DNA from: Paenibacillus gallinarum | Lineage (GTDB): Bacteria; Bacillota; Bacilli; Paenibacillales; Paenibacillaceae | Assembly: GCF_014836635.1 (NCBI RefSeq) | Contig: NZ_JACSQL010000001.1 | Location: forward strand, 496,001-560,000 | Length of the DNA: 64,000 bases | Direction of reading: 5' to 3' | Shown here: one piece after another, positions 56,701 through 64,000 of the stretch | How the letters are laid out: each line of letters opens with the position of its first letter | Numbering within the stretch: the first letter of the stretch is position 1 | Program-made: the position numbers and the translations under genes | Notes under the pieces: generated by a model | Told to the model about the DNA's origin: nothing | The model's input: only the letters and a program-made list of their open reading frames with translations | The model's database searches: none

Positions 56701-57458
56701 AAGCAAGTAAGTTGATGGAACTTCCAGATGCCGAAGATGAGTCGGTGGTCGTAACAGCAGGCATGGTGGTTTCGGTCAAACAGATTACTACCAAACAAGG
56801 AAAATCGATGGCATTTATGGAGCTTGAGGATCAGATCGAGCGGACAGAAGTGGTTCTTTTCCCAGAAGTATGGCGGAAAAACGAGCAGCTGATTGACAAA
56901 GGTGTATTACTTGCGATTCGTGCCAAAGTACAGCTTCAGGATGAAGGATTTAAGCTTCTTGCTGACGAAATAGCTCCTTTATCAGGTGAGAACTTACATC
57001 GCCTTGCCTTACAAAAGCAGCGAAGCACAGGGCGGCAGGATAAAAAATATGGTTCTTCTGTTCAGAAGAAGACAACCCCGTCTCCTTTTCCACAACGAAA
57101 TTCTGAAGCAACGAACAGTGCTAGAGTGAATACAGCGCCTAGTGGTGCTTCTCATGCTTCTCACAAAGCGAAAGGGGCAGCTAAGGCGGGATTAGGTAAC
57201 GAGTCAACACCTAAACCTAATGTGCGTGTAAAACAGCGGGTGTATATGAAGATAACATCAGCAGCGGAAAAGTCAGGTGTCCTTACAAAACTGAAGGCTG
57301 TATTACAGCAACATCCGGGACCCGTAACAACCGTCTTATTCTATGAGGAGCACAGGTCCTACAGAGCGTTAAGCGAAGCTTATAGTATTAAACCTTCTCC
57401 AGAACTGATTGCCGGGCTTGAAGAAATTCTTGGTAAGGGAACTGTCGTAGTGAAGTAA
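53751..57458 (+). CDS. dnaE: DNA polymerase III subunit alpha DnaE
   Basis: 1235 residues. PHP domain at the N terminus (HLHVHSEYSLLDGAARI), the polymerase active site in MPDIDIDFSDERRDEVIDYV, tandem HhH, OB-fold (VSVKQITTKQGKSMAFMEL), and a C-terminal domain (RVYMKITSAAEKSG onward). A Ser/Thr/Ala/Lys-rich linker of about 70 residues (about 1090-1160) connects the OB-fold to the last domain, making it longer than B. subtilis DnaE (about 1115). AAGGGAAGGATGTAACGGTC precedes the ATG. Confidence 0.97.
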   Translation: MSSFVHLHVHSEYSLLDGAARIVELVDKAANDGMKALALTDHGVMYGAIPFYKACVAKGIKPIIGCEAYITAGSRHERGNRKDQPIYHLILLAQNHIGYQNLMKLCSIGHLEGFHYKPRIDMESLAQYNEGIICLSACLGGEIPQHLLMGRIDEAREAAIRYKTIFGDRFYLELQDHGLAEQKRVNPELIRLSKELDIPLVATNDAHYLSEEDAEVQDVLICIGTGKTVDDEDRLRIPSSQLYLKSSEQMQSLFPHVPEAIENTVRIADRTDLKLEFGNYILPAYRPIPEGLTPGEYLKQLCEEGLRSRYEDTSKWNSDEGKKELFDRLYYELGVIEEMGFSDYFLIVWDFIAYAHQEGIATGPGRGSSAGSLVAYVLRITNVDPIKYRLLFERFLNPERITMPDIDIDFSDERRDEVIDYVSRKYGREHVAQIITFGTLAARAAVRDVGRVLSIPYAEVDKAAKLIPGQIGMNIAKALELTPELKALYETKPKTRELLDMAKKVEGMPRHASTHAAGVVISRDPLTDVVPLQEGSEGAALTQYSMENLESIGLLKMDFLGLRTLSIIERCLCWVSEQEGKAPDFRYISDDDPKTYEMLGSGDTTGIFQLESAGIRRVLKDLKPSVFEDIISVLALYRPGPMEFIPKYIQGKHGLIEVEYPHKDLIPILEDTYGIIVYQEQIMQIASSMAGFSLGEADLLRRAVSKKKREVLNREREHFVKGSAAQGYSKEEADQVYDMIVRFANYGFPRAHAAAYGILAFQTAYLKAHYPAPFMASMLTAVMGNHRKVAEYVVECRRMGIPILPPDVNESGILFTPVVGRNENSLGENSAKEENSQGCIRFGLAAIKNVGTQAMESILAVRSKDGPFESLLDFCRRVDLRVCNKRVIESLIQAGAFDQLPGHRAQLLAMLDEVVEAALKWRKEREDLQIQLFDFVETPNWEIEYPNIPEHSMSQQLELERELLGLYLSGHPLDHYSEVLEAEEASKLMELPDAEDESVVVTAGMVVSVKQITTKQGKSMAFMELEDQIERTEVVLFPEVWRKNEQLIDKGVLLAIRAKVQLQDEGFKLLADEIAPLSGENLHRLALQKQRSTGRQDKKYGSSVQKKTTPSPFPQRNSEATNSARVNTAPSGASHASHKAKGAAKAGLGNESTPKPNVRVKQRVYMKITSAAEKSGVLTKLKAVLQQHPGPVTTVLFYEEHRSYRALSEAYSIKPSPELIAGLEEILGKGTVVVK

Positions 57459-57552
57459 CTACTCTTGATGGAAGCAATGGGAAGGTCTTGTGATGATTCA
57501 TTTTACGTACTTTTTATGAACAATTTCCATCCCGGCTGCATACACTTAGAAA

Positions 57553-57576
57553 CACCAAACATTTGGTGCATTTTTA
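57553..57576 (+). terminator. Weak terminator after dnaE
   Basis: CACCAAA (57553-57559) pairs with TTTGGTG (57562-57568), then CATTTTT. Confidence 0.5.
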
Positions 57577-57655
57577 AGTAGATGGTTTGCTCTCACTTTG
57601 TTGCGAGTTTTTCAAAATGAGACAATTACGCCTACAGGGATGGGGGAATCAGCGG

Positions 57656-58147
57656 ATGTCATATGAGATTGTGGAAGCGATGCTGAAACAACGAGGTGTG
57701 ACGATTGAATCGATTGCAGAGATCGTTTTCACCCTTCAGAAGAAGTTTCACCCGGAACTGAAAGAAGAAGAGTGTGTGGAGAGTGTTCGTGCGGTTCTAT
57801 GTAAACGGGAAGTTCAGTATACACTTTACACGGGAATTGCACTGGATGAGCTCGCTGAGAAAAAACTGTTACCTCAGCCTCTTCAGGCACTACTCGAAGC
57901 TGATGAGCCCCTTTATGGTGTGGACGAGACTCTAGCACTTGGTATTACCAGTGTATACGGAATGATTGGGCTAACGAGTTTTGGCTATTTAGATAAAGAG
58001 AAGATGGGGATCATTGAAACACTGAATGACAAAAATTCAGGAGTTCATGTTTTTTTGGATGATTTAGTTGCAGGTCTTGCCGCTGCGGCATCTGCAAGAA
58101 TTGCTCATAAAAATATCAGCGCCAAAAATTATCCTTTTAATCCATAA
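57656..58147 (+). CDS. Phosphatidylglycerophosphatase A-like protein (YutG-type)
   Basis: 163 residues. MSYEIVEAMLKQRGVTIESI and GITSVYGMIGLTSFGYLDKE are typical of the Bacillales PgpA/YutG branch. VHVFLDDLVAGLAAAASARI carries the FxDD-like motif. PgpA dephosphorylates phosphatidylglycerophosphate in membrane lipid synthesis, but YutG-type proteins lack clear membrane helices, so the activity is uncertain. The frame extends to 57587; the ATG at 57656 follows GGGGGA by 9 bases and fits the family start. Confidence 0.82.
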   Translation: MSYEIVEAMLKQRGVTIESIAEIVFTLQKKFHPELKEEECVESVRAVLCKREVQYTLYTGIALDELAEKKLLPQPLQALLEADEPLYGVDETLALGITSVYGMIGLTSFGYLDKEKMGIIETLNDKNSGVHVFLDDLVAGLAAAASARIAHKNISAKNYPFNP

Positions 58148-58318
58148 ATAAAGGTTTATCTTAAGTGAAAATAGGCGAAAACAATAGTTACATGAATAGG
58201 ATAAAACGACACATGAATCATTCTGCCTCCAAGCCTTTCTTGCGGAAAAAAAGAGAGGTATGTTATCATTAAGCCATTATGCGAGCTTTGATCATAAGGC
58301 TTAGGGGGCGGAAATGGC

Positions 58319-58507
58319 ATGTGGACGGTGATATATATTGCACCGACAGCAAAAATTGCTGACAGACTAAAAACTCGGCTTGCGGATGAAGGATTTCTAG
58401 TACAGACCCGTCCCATCAGTTTATCCAAGCAACAGTATGAAATTCTCGTTCCCTCCGGTGAGTTAGAAGAGGTTCAGGAAGTACTGAATTCCATCTTGCA
58501 TTCCTAA
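58319..58507 (+). CDS. 62-residue conserved protein upstream of accD
   Basis: 62 residues starting MWTVIYIAPTAKIADRLKTR with a predicted ferredoxin-like alpha-beta fold (ILVPSGELEEVQEVLNSIL at the C terminus). Homologues near accDA in Bacillales are, as I recall, often mislabelled as glutamate decarboxylase; nothing here supports that activity. AGGGGGCGG precedes the ATG with 7-10 base spacing. Confidence 0.75.
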   Translation: MWTVIYIAPTAKIADRLKTRLADEGFLVQTRPISLSKQQYEILVPSGELEEVQEVLNSILHS

Positions 58508-58660
58508 ATGAAGCAATGGAGTTCTATTCTTGTTTGCGGACCTATTTTATGCGGCAGGGAATTTAAAGGAAAGAGCGAACGACTCCCTTGTCTGTGTGTG
58601 TCTGTCTCCTCTTTTTTTTGCGTATAGGCACTTTTTATGTTTGCCCATGCTATGTTGTTA

Positions 58661-58691
58661 ATGGCTGGTCATATCTAGACTAGCAAGCCAT
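58661..58691. repeat. Hairpin in the accD leader
   Basis: ATGGCTGGTC pairs imperfectly with GACTAG-CA-AGCCAT around ATATCTA, ending about 28 bases before the accD start. It may influence accD translation. Confidence 0.35.
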
Positions 58692-58718
58692 CAAATTTAC
58701 GGCTGAAGAGGTGTAGTT

Positions 58719-59609
58719 GTGTTCAAAGATATATTCCAGAAAAAGCGGAAATACGCGACCATACCTTCAGAGCGAACAGGGCAGAATGATGCTCCTGAAG
58801 GAGTGGACCGCCCAAGACGTGAGATCCCGGAAGGGCTCATGAACAAGTGCAGCAAATGCGGCACGATTCAATATAGCAAAGAGCTTGAGAAGAATCTGAA
58901 AGTTTGTCCTTCATGCGGCTATCATATGCGTTTAAATGCAATGGAACGTATCAAGATGACACTTGATGAAGGCTTTATCGAATATGATTCGGATATGGTT
59001 TCAGTGGATCCATTAGAGTTCCCAGGATACAAATCAAAGCTTGAACAACAAACCATGAAATCAGGTCTGAAGGATGCTGTAGTCACTGGTGAAGGTACCA
59101 TAGATGGCCATCCTGTAGTGGTCTGTGTAATGAGTTTTGACTTTTTTTCGGGAAGCATGGGTTCTGTGGTTGGTGAAAAAATCACCCGCGCTATAGAGAA
59201 AGCGACTGAGAAAAAATGGCCTCTCATTATCTTCTCCACATCCGGAGGAGCTAGAATGCAGGAGAGCATCTTAAGTTTAATGCAGATGGCCAAAACAAGC
59301 AGTGCTCTTGCCAGATTGGACGAGCAGGGGGGGCTGTACATCTCTGTAATTACTGATCCGACTACAGGTGGTGTATCTGCCAGCTTTGCTATGCTTGGTG
59401 ATATTAATATTGCGGAACCAGGCGCTATCTTCGGATTCGCTGGCCGAATTGTAATTGAGCAAACCATTCGTCAAAAGTTGCCAGATGATTTTCAAACTGC
59501 TGAATTTAACTTGCAGCATGGACAGCTGGACATGGTAGTACATCGTAAAGATTTACGCACTACTCTAGCCAAATTACTAGATATGCACGAAGTGAAGGGA
59601 GAGGTGTAA
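58719..59609 (+). CDS. accD: Acetyl-CoA carboxylase carboxyltransferase subunit beta AccD
   Basis: 296 residues. N-terminal zinc finger with C44, C47, C63 and C66 (CSKCGTIQ and VCPSCGYH). The carboxyltransferase core has [18 protein letters not shown] and [18 protein letters not shown]. With AccA it transfers carboxyl from biotin to acetyl-CoA, the first step of fatty acid synthesis. The start is GTG at 58719 after AAGAGGTG. The stop is directly followed by the accA start. Confidence 0.96.
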   Translation: MFKDIFQKKRKYATIPSERTGQNDAPEGVDRPRREIPEGLMNKCSKCGTIQYSKELEKNLKVCPSCGYHMRLNAMERIKMTLDEGFIEYDSDMVSVDPLEFPGYKSKLEQQTMKSGLKDAVVTGEGTIDGHPVVVCVMSFDFFSGSMGSVVGEKITRAIEKATEKKWPLIIFSTSGGARMQESILSLMQMAKTSSALARLDEQGGLYISVITDPTTGGVSASFAMLGDINIAEPGAIFGFAGRIVIEQTIRQKLPDDFQTAEFNLQHGQLDMVVHRKDLRTTLAKLLDMHEVKGEV

Positions 59610-59610
59610 G

Positions 59611-60576
59611 TTGGCGGGAGAGTTGCCACATGAAGCGCCCCTTACGGAGATGCGCAAGAAGATTGAAGAGCTTCAGCAGTTCGGTCTTGAAAAAGGAATT
59701 GACTTTACAGAAGAAGTAAACCGATTAGAAGAGCGTTATGCCAAGCTTGAAGAAGAAGTATATTCTTCCATCACGGCTCCTCAGAAAATGCATATCGCAA
59801 GGCACCATCAGCGTCCGACCTCACTAGATCTTATAACGCTTATATTTTCCGATTTCATGGAGCTTCATGGCGATCGCCTGTTTGGTGATGATCTAGCAGT
59901 AGTAGGGGGTCTTGCTAAACTTGGAGGTAGACCAGTAACGGTTATTGGTCAGCAACGAGGCAAAGATACCAAAGATAACATTGCACGATTTTTCGGAAGC
60001 GCTCATCCAGAAGGGTTTCGAAAAGCACTTCGTTTGATGCGTCAAGCGGACAAGTTTGGCCGTCCGATCATCACGTTTATTGATACTAAAGGTGCTTATC
60101 CTGGTAAAACAGCGGAAGAAAGAGGACAGTCAGAAGCTATCGCTCGTAACTTAATTGAAATGGCGAAGCTGTCTGTACCTGTCATTTGTGTCGTAATTGG
60201 TGAAGGTGGAAGCGGCGGAGCATTAGCGATGGCCGTAGGGAACCGTGTACTTATGCTGGAGCATGCCATTTATTCTGTGATTTCGCCAAACGGCGCGGCT
60301 TCTATCTTGTGGAAAGATGCCACGAAGGCAGATCAAGCAGCAGAAGCTATGAAGATTACAGCACAGGATCTAATAGAGATGGAAGTTATTGAAGATATCG
60401 TTCCTGAACCTAAGGGCGGGGCTCATCTTGATTATGAAGCGACAGCCAAGTCAATTAGACTAATGATTGAACAGCATCTTTCCGAGTTAATAAGTATGAC
60501 AGGGGAAGAACTTCGTCGAGATCGCTACAATAAATTCCGCAAAATTGGAAAATTTCAAGAGAATTTAAAAAAATAA
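59611..60576 (+). CDS. accA: Acetyl-CoA carboxylase carboxyltransferase subunit alpha AccA
   Basis: 321 residues. [40 protein letters not shown] and [20 protein letters not shown] are conserved in the crotonase-like fold. The start is TTG at 59611, one base after the accD stop, with GGGAGAGGTG upstream, so the two subunits are co-translated. In B. subtilis pfkA comes next; here pyk follows instead. Confidence 0.96.
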   Translation: MAGELPHEAPLTEMRKKIEELQQFGLEKGIDFTEEVNRLEERYAKLEEEVYSSITAPQKMHIARHHQRPTSLDLITLIFSDFMELHGDRLFGDDLAVVGGLAKLGGRPVTVIGQQRGKDTKDNIARFFGSAHPEGFRKALRLMRQADKFGRPIITFIDTKGAYPGKTAEERGQSEAIARNLIEMAKLSVPVICVVIGEGGSGGALAMAVGNRVLMLEHAIYSVISPNGAASILWKDATKADQAAEAMKITAQDLIEMEVIEDIVPEPKGGAHLDYEATAKSIRLMIEQHLSELISMTGEELRRDRYNKFRKIGKFQENLKK

Positions 60577-60716
60577 AAGAGACTCTTTTAGAAGATTCTT
60601 CTTTCGGCAAAGATTAATATGACAAAGTTCCTATACAAATGACGAAATTTGTAGTAGATTTAATTGTTGGAAAAGGATATATAAAGAGAGTCTTGAAAAC
60701 GGAGGAAACTACAAAA

Positions 60717-62132
60717 ATGCGCAAAACAAAAATTGTATGTACCATTGGTCCTTCCAGTGAATCGTTGGAGAACACAAAAAAGTTGATCATGGCTGGTATG
60801 AATGTGGCACGTCTAAACTTCTCCCACGGTGATTATGAAGAGCATGGAGCACGTATTAAAACGATTCGTCAGGCTTCTGAAGAATTGAACAAGACTGTTG
60901 CAATCTTGCTTGACACCAAAGGTCCTGAGATTCGTACAGGTAAACTTGAAGTAGAACCAATTGAACTAGTTCAAGATGAGTTTGTAACCCTTACAACCGA
61001 AGAAATCCTTGGTAACAAAGATCGTATTTCTGTTACTTATGAAGCTTTGCCAGGAGATGTATCTCCAGGATCAACAATTTTGATTGATGACGGTTTGATC
61101 GGTTTGACAGTAGTGGAAGTAAATGGTACAGAAATTAAATGCCGTATCGTTAACGGCGGTACGATTAAGAGCAAAAAAGGCGTAAACGTACCAGGAGTTA
61201 ACATTTCCCTGCCAGGTATTACCGAGAAAGACGCTAACGATATCATTTTCGGAATCGAGCAAGGTATCGATTTTGTTGCGGCTTCCTTCGTACGTAAAGC
61301 AAGTGACGTACTTGAAATTCGCGAATTGCTTGAAAAGCATAACGCTGGCCATATCCACATTATCTCCAAAATTGAAAACCAACAAGGTGTTGATAACCTT
61401 GATGAAATTCTTGAAGTTTCAGATGGTTTAATGGTTGCTCGTGGTGATCTTGGTGTAGAAATTCCTGCAGAAGAGGTACCTCTTGTGCAAAAACGCATGA
61501 TTGAGAAATGTAACATTGCTGGTAAACCAGTAATTACAGCAACTCAAATGCTGGATTCTATGCAGCGTAACCCTCGTCCAACTCGTGCAGAAGCGAGTGA
61601 CGTTGCGAACGCAATCTTTGACGGTACAGATGCAATCATGTTGTCTGGTGAGACAGCAGCAGGGAAATACCCAGTGGAGTCAGTTCTGACAATGGCTCGT
61701 ATTGCAGAAAAAGCAGAATCTGCTTTGAACTACAAAGAACTTTATAAAAAACAACGCAGTGCTCAAGAAATCACAGTAACTGAGGCGATCAGCCAATCTG
61801 TTGCGATCAGTGCGTATGAACTACATGCAAAAGCGATTCTTACTTCAACGGAATCTGGTCATACTGCTCGTATGGTTTCCAAATACCGTCCTGAAGCTCC
61901 AATCGTAGCTGTAACAAATGAAGACCGTACGATGCGTAAGCTGGCTTTGACTTGGGGCGTAACTCCAGTTAAAGGTAATCCTTGTGATACTACGGACGGA
62001 TTGTTTGCAAATGCTGTAGAAGGCGGCAAAAAATCCGGTATTGTAGAAGAAGGCGATCTTGTTGTTATTACAGCAGGTATTCCACTTGGACGCTCTGGTT
62101 CTACTAACCTCATTAAAATCGATCATATCTAA
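60717..62132 (+). CDS. pyk: Pyruvate kinase Pyk
   Basis: 471 residues. [20 protein letters not shown] opens the A domain, [13 protein letters not shown] lies in the B/A boundary, [20 protein letters not shown] holds the catalytic site, and [20 protein letters not shown] completes the barrel. It makes pyruvate and ATP from PEP and ADP. It ends at [14 protein letters not shown] and so lacks the extra C-terminal PEP-utiliser-like domain of B. subtilis and Geobacillus Pyk (about 585 residues). The frame extends to 60639, but GGAGG precedes the ATG at 60717 by 11 bases. Confidence 0.96.
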   Translation: MRKTKIVCTIGPSSESLENTKKLIMAGMNVARLNFSHGDYEEHGARIKTIRQASEELNKTVAILLDTKGPEIRTGKLEVEPIELVQDEFVTLTTEEILGNKDRISVTYEALPGDVSPGSTILIDDGLIGLTVVEVNGTEIKCRIVNGGTIKSKKGVNVPGVNISLPGITEKDANDIIFGIEQGIDFVAASFVRKASDVLEIRELLEKHNAGHIHIISKIENQQGVDNLDEILEVSDGLMVARGDLGVEIPAEEVPLVQKRMIEKCNIAGKPVITATQMLDSMQRNPRPTRAEASDVANAIFDGTDAIMLSGETAAGKYPVESVLTMARIAEKAESALNYKELYKKQRSAQEITVTEAISQSVAISAYELHAKAILTSTESGHTARMVSKYRPEAPIVAVTNEDRTMRKLALTWGVTPVKGNPCDTTDGLFANAVEGGKKSGIVEEGDLVVITAGIPLGRSGSTNLIKIDHI

Positions 62133-62157
62133 TCATATTAATTAAAATAAAAACGAC

Positions 62158-62194
62158 AAAAAGCAATGGGGCCAATGGGTCCCATTGCTTTTTT
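62158..62194 (+). terminator. Terminator of pyk
   Basis: AAGCAATGGG (62161-62170) pairs with CCCATTGCTT (62181-62190), then TTTT. It lies just before the thioesterase gene. Confidence 0.85.
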
Positions 62195-62230
62195 CACAGG
62201 AATGAACCTTTGTAAAGGGAGTGAAAACCT

Positions 62231-62758
62231 ATGAGTCCGATTAAGGATAGGGACGAACAAGAGAAAAGTGCGTGGTTCGGTGCTTGTTTTCGCGTGCGTT
62301 ATCAGGAAAGTGACCAAATGGGCGTTGTGTACCATGCCAATTATGTGAATTGGTTTGAGATCGGCAGAACGGAGATGATTCGTAGTCTTGGACTCACTTA
62401 TCGCAGTATGGAAGAAGCAGGGGTACTGTTACCTGTAATCGGTCTTGATCTGAAATACAAAAAACCTGCCAAATATGATGATTATGTCACCGTTTGGACT
62501 CGAATCAATCAAATGAGCAGTGTTCGGCTTACTTATGAGTATGAAGTGCGGAGAGATGAGAACTTGTCATTAACAGGGCAAAGCCCGATCTCCTTAGGAC
62601 CTATCACCTCATCTGCGGAGCTTCCAGGTGAACTTCTTGTTACCGGCACTACACAGCATGCATGGGTAAACGGTGATTTTCGGCCTGTTAGACTTGATAA
62701 AAGTTTTCCGAAGCTGTACGATGCATTAAGTAAGGCTTTAAGGCTTGGAAGGGAGTAA
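62231..62758 (+). CDS. Acyl-CoA thioesterase, YbgC/4-hydroxybenzoyl-CoA type
   Basis: 175 residues of single hot-dog fold. The catalytic Asp is in RYQESDQMGVVYHANYVNWF. The family is usually about 135 residues; here there is an N-terminal tail of about 15 residues and an insertion of about 20 (LTGQSPISLGPITSSAELPG) before TGTTQHAWVNGDFRPVRL. AAAGGGAGTG precedes the ATG. It ends 6 bases before fxsA and is probably co-transcribed with it. Confidence 0.87.
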   Translation: MSPIKDRDEQEKSAWFGACFRVRYQESDQMGVVYHANYVNWFEIGRTEMIRSLGLTYRSMEEAGVLLPVIGLDLKYKKPAKYDDYVTVWTRINQMSSVRLTYEYEVRRDENLSLTGQSPISLGPITSSAELPGELLVTGTTQHAWVNGDFRPVRLDKSFPKLYDALSKALRLGRE

Positions 62759-62764
62759 CCGTAC

Positions 62765-63160
62765 ATGCGAAATTGGATGTGGGCTGCGCTTTTAATCATT
62801 CCCGGTGTGGAATTGTTTGGATTTATATGGGTAAGTGAAAGAATCGGCGCTGGATCCACGATTTTGTTGATTGTTTTAACATCGCTGATCGGGATAGCGA
62901 TGATGCAATTTGAAGGCCGTAAAGTAATGCAGGACACCCGAAGAGAAATGCAAAATGGCCAGGTGCCTGGCCGTAAGATGCTAGATGGCCTCTGTGTATT
63001 TGTAGGGGGCATGCTACTTGTCATTCCAGGGTTTATAACTGATATTATTGGCTTTACTCTTCTCTTTCCGCTAACAAGACCATTATATCGAATCTTTTTA
63101 TTAAAATGGTTGGAGAAGAAATTGAAAGAAGGAAAAATTAGAATTCATCGGCGATTCTGA
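62765..63160 (+). CDS. FxsA family membrane protein (YtzA-like)
   Basis: 131 residues. Helices WAALLIIPGVELFGFIWV and ILLIVLTSLIGIAMM, then a cytosolic segment with FEGRKVMQDTRREMQNGQVP and another helix pair (GGMLLVIPGFITDIIGFTLL). This is the FxsA family, whose E. coli member suppresses F exclusion of phage T7. In B. subtilis ytzA also follows pyk. GGGAGTAACCGTAC precedes the ATG. Confidence 0.9.
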   Translation: MRNWMWAALLIIPGVELFGFIWVSERIGAGSTILLIVLTSLIGIAMMQFEGRKVMQDTRREMQNGQVPGRKMLDGLCVFVGGMLLVIPGFITDIIGFTLLFPLTRPLYRIFLLKWLEKKLKEGKIRIHRRF

Positions 63161-63169
63161 TTATTTATA

Positions 63170-63205
63170 GGAGCAGGAAGAATATTTTCTTCCTGCTCCT
63201 TTTTA
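63170..63205 (+). terminator. Terminator of the thioesterase-fxsA unit
   Basis: GGAGCAGGAAGAA (63170-63182) pairs with TTCTTCCTGCTCC (63187-63199) around TATT, then TTTTT. Confidence 0.9.
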
Positions 63206-63244
63206 TGGTAGGAAAATATGTACATAGCGATCCTTATTTGTCAA

Positions 63245-63258
63245 TGAAAGTGATTACA
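63245..63258 (+). promoter_or_regulatory. cre-like site upstream of citrate synthase
   Basis: TGAAAGTGATTACA matches the catabolite-response element TGWAANCGNTNWCA except for one base (C to T at the centre). It lies about 210 bases before the start. A weaker Spo0A-like TTTTGTCGAT occurs at about 63320 on the minus strand. Confidence 0.4.
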
Positions 63259-63467
63259 AAAAAATACTTATGCCTGTGAAAGAAATCTTTGATATCCTTT
63301 GAAACCTTCAAATTGTTCACATCATCGACAAAATCCAGTATGATGATGGAAGTGATACTTTTACACATGATGTCTGTAGAGTCTGAAATTTCTTACGAAT
63401 CTTTAATAATGTAACTGTTTTCATTTTTAATTAGAACTCTATTTTGTAACAAAAGGAGAGGTGTAAA

Positions 63468-64000
63468 ATGACAGCTACCAAAGGACTTGAAGGCATTGTG
63501 GCGACAACTTCCTCAATCAGTTCCATTGTTGACGGCGTCCTCACTTATCGTGGGTATGATATTGATGATTTAGCTTCAAATGCTTGCTTTGAAGAAGTTG
63601 CTTATCTGCTCTGGTTTGGCAAACTGCCGAACAGGATTGAACTGGATAATCTAAAACAGAAGCTAAGTGAATATGCACCCATTCCTGATGCCCTTATTTC
63701 TCAAATTAAATTATATCCCAAAAAACAAAACACAATGGCGGCTCTTCGTTCTGCCATTTCAGCGTTGGCTCTCTATGATGAGAATGCAGAAGACGATTCT
63801 CAAGAAGCAAATGAGATCAAAGCCGTGAAATTGCAAGCTCAGCTTCCAACCATCGTTGCAGCGATTGCCCGAATTCGTGAAGGAAACGAACCGGTAGCGC
63901 CTAAACAGGGTGTATCCATTGCCGAGAATTTCCTGTATATGCTGACGGGTGAAGAACCGTCGGAAACATCTGTAAAAGCGCTTGATCAAGCACTTGTACT
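63468..64000 (+). CDS. citZ: Citrate synthase, 5' part (cut by the window end)
   Basis: The first 177 codons are open to the end of the window. GLEGIVATTSSISSIVDGVL and LTYRGYDIDDLASNACFEEV are the usual citrate synthase start, followed by LLWFGKLPN and MAALRSAISALALYDENAED. The catalytic His and Asp lie beyond the window. Condenses oxaloacetate and acetyl-CoA. AAAGGAGAGGTGTAAA precedes the ATG. In B. subtilis citZ lies two genes after pyk, with ytzA and ytvI between; here ytvI is absent from that position and a thioesterase is present. Confidence 0.93.
   Translation, partial: MTATKGLEGIVATTSSISSIVDGVLTYRGYDIDDLASNACFEEVAYLLWFGKLPNRIELDNLKQKLSEYAPIPDALISQIKLYPKKQNTMAALRSAISALALYDENAEDDSQEANEIKAVKLQAQLPTIVAAIARIREGNEPVAPKQGVSIAENFLYMLTGEEPSETSVKALDQALV

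Overview
The window looks like a chromosomal backbone segment of an endospore-forming Bacillales bacterium, most likely Paenibacillus or a close relative. This is inferred from gene content and gene order; no database search was possible. Evidence includes many sporulation genes (PrkA, YhbH, SpoVR, a PdaA-type deacetylase, YtrH, YtrI and five YheC/YheD-type ATP-grasp proteins), an AbrB-type regulator, low-GC Gram-positive Shine-Dalgarno sites, frequent TTG starts, and order that partly follows the Bacillus subtilis ytoI/ytpI - ytrHI/dnaE - accDA - pyk - ytzA - citZ region. I saw no tRNA or rRNA gene, CRISPR array, transposase or prophage.

Layout. 1-7.3 kb: serC, trmL, an AbrB-like regulator whose promoter carries a Spo0A-box-like site, a 34-residue membrane ORF, a secreted phosphodiester-glycosidase pair, an orphan ComA-like response regulator with its own Spo0A-like box, an aminotransferase and azoR. 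7.3-17.2 kb: a DUF2161 protein, prkA, a short HemAT-type globin sensor, a LacI-type regulator, an exported protein, a SEC-C protein, and the overlapping yhbH-spoVR pair on the minus strand. 17.4-26.8 kb: thrC, pdaA, degV, small membrane proteins, yunC, the overlapping mtnK-mtnA pair and dps. 27.2-32.4 kb: sufCDSUB behind a promoter that overlaps a PerR-box-like palindrome. 32.5-39.7 kb: a thioredoxin-fold gene remnant, an SdpR/SdpI-like pair, two HD-GYP proteins (one lacking the HD histidine), a MoaD-MoaE fusion, yunD and yfkAB. 39.8-43.5 kb: a Ca2+ P-type ATPase and a HAD phosphatase. 43.6-49.9 kb: five consecutive YheC/YheD-family genes. 50-64 kb: a yheA-like gene, ytoI, ytpI, ytrH-ytrI divergent from dnaE, pgpA-like, accDA, pyk, a thioesterase, fxsA and the start of citrate synthase.

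How it fits together. Sporulation functions recur throughout: a kinase/SpoVR/YhbH set split over two strands, cortex modification (PdaA), mother-cell membrane proteins (YtrHI) and spore-surface ATP-grasp proteins. Central metabolism (Suf Fe-S assembly, fatty-acid initiation, pyruvate kinase, citrate synthase) fills the rest. Candidate sigma-E, sigma-G and sigma-K promoters precede ytrHI, pdaA and the yheCD cluster. Spo0A-like boxes precede two regulators, and a cre-like site lies upstream of citrate synthase. The least ordinary items are the five-member ATP-grasp array, the overlapping divergent dnaE/ytrH promoters, the PerR-like box on suf, interlocking inverted repeats at 42.7 kb, and the degenerate HD-GYP protein. 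Starts were often moved inward from the longest reading frame to match ribosome-binding sites and remembered family N-termini.
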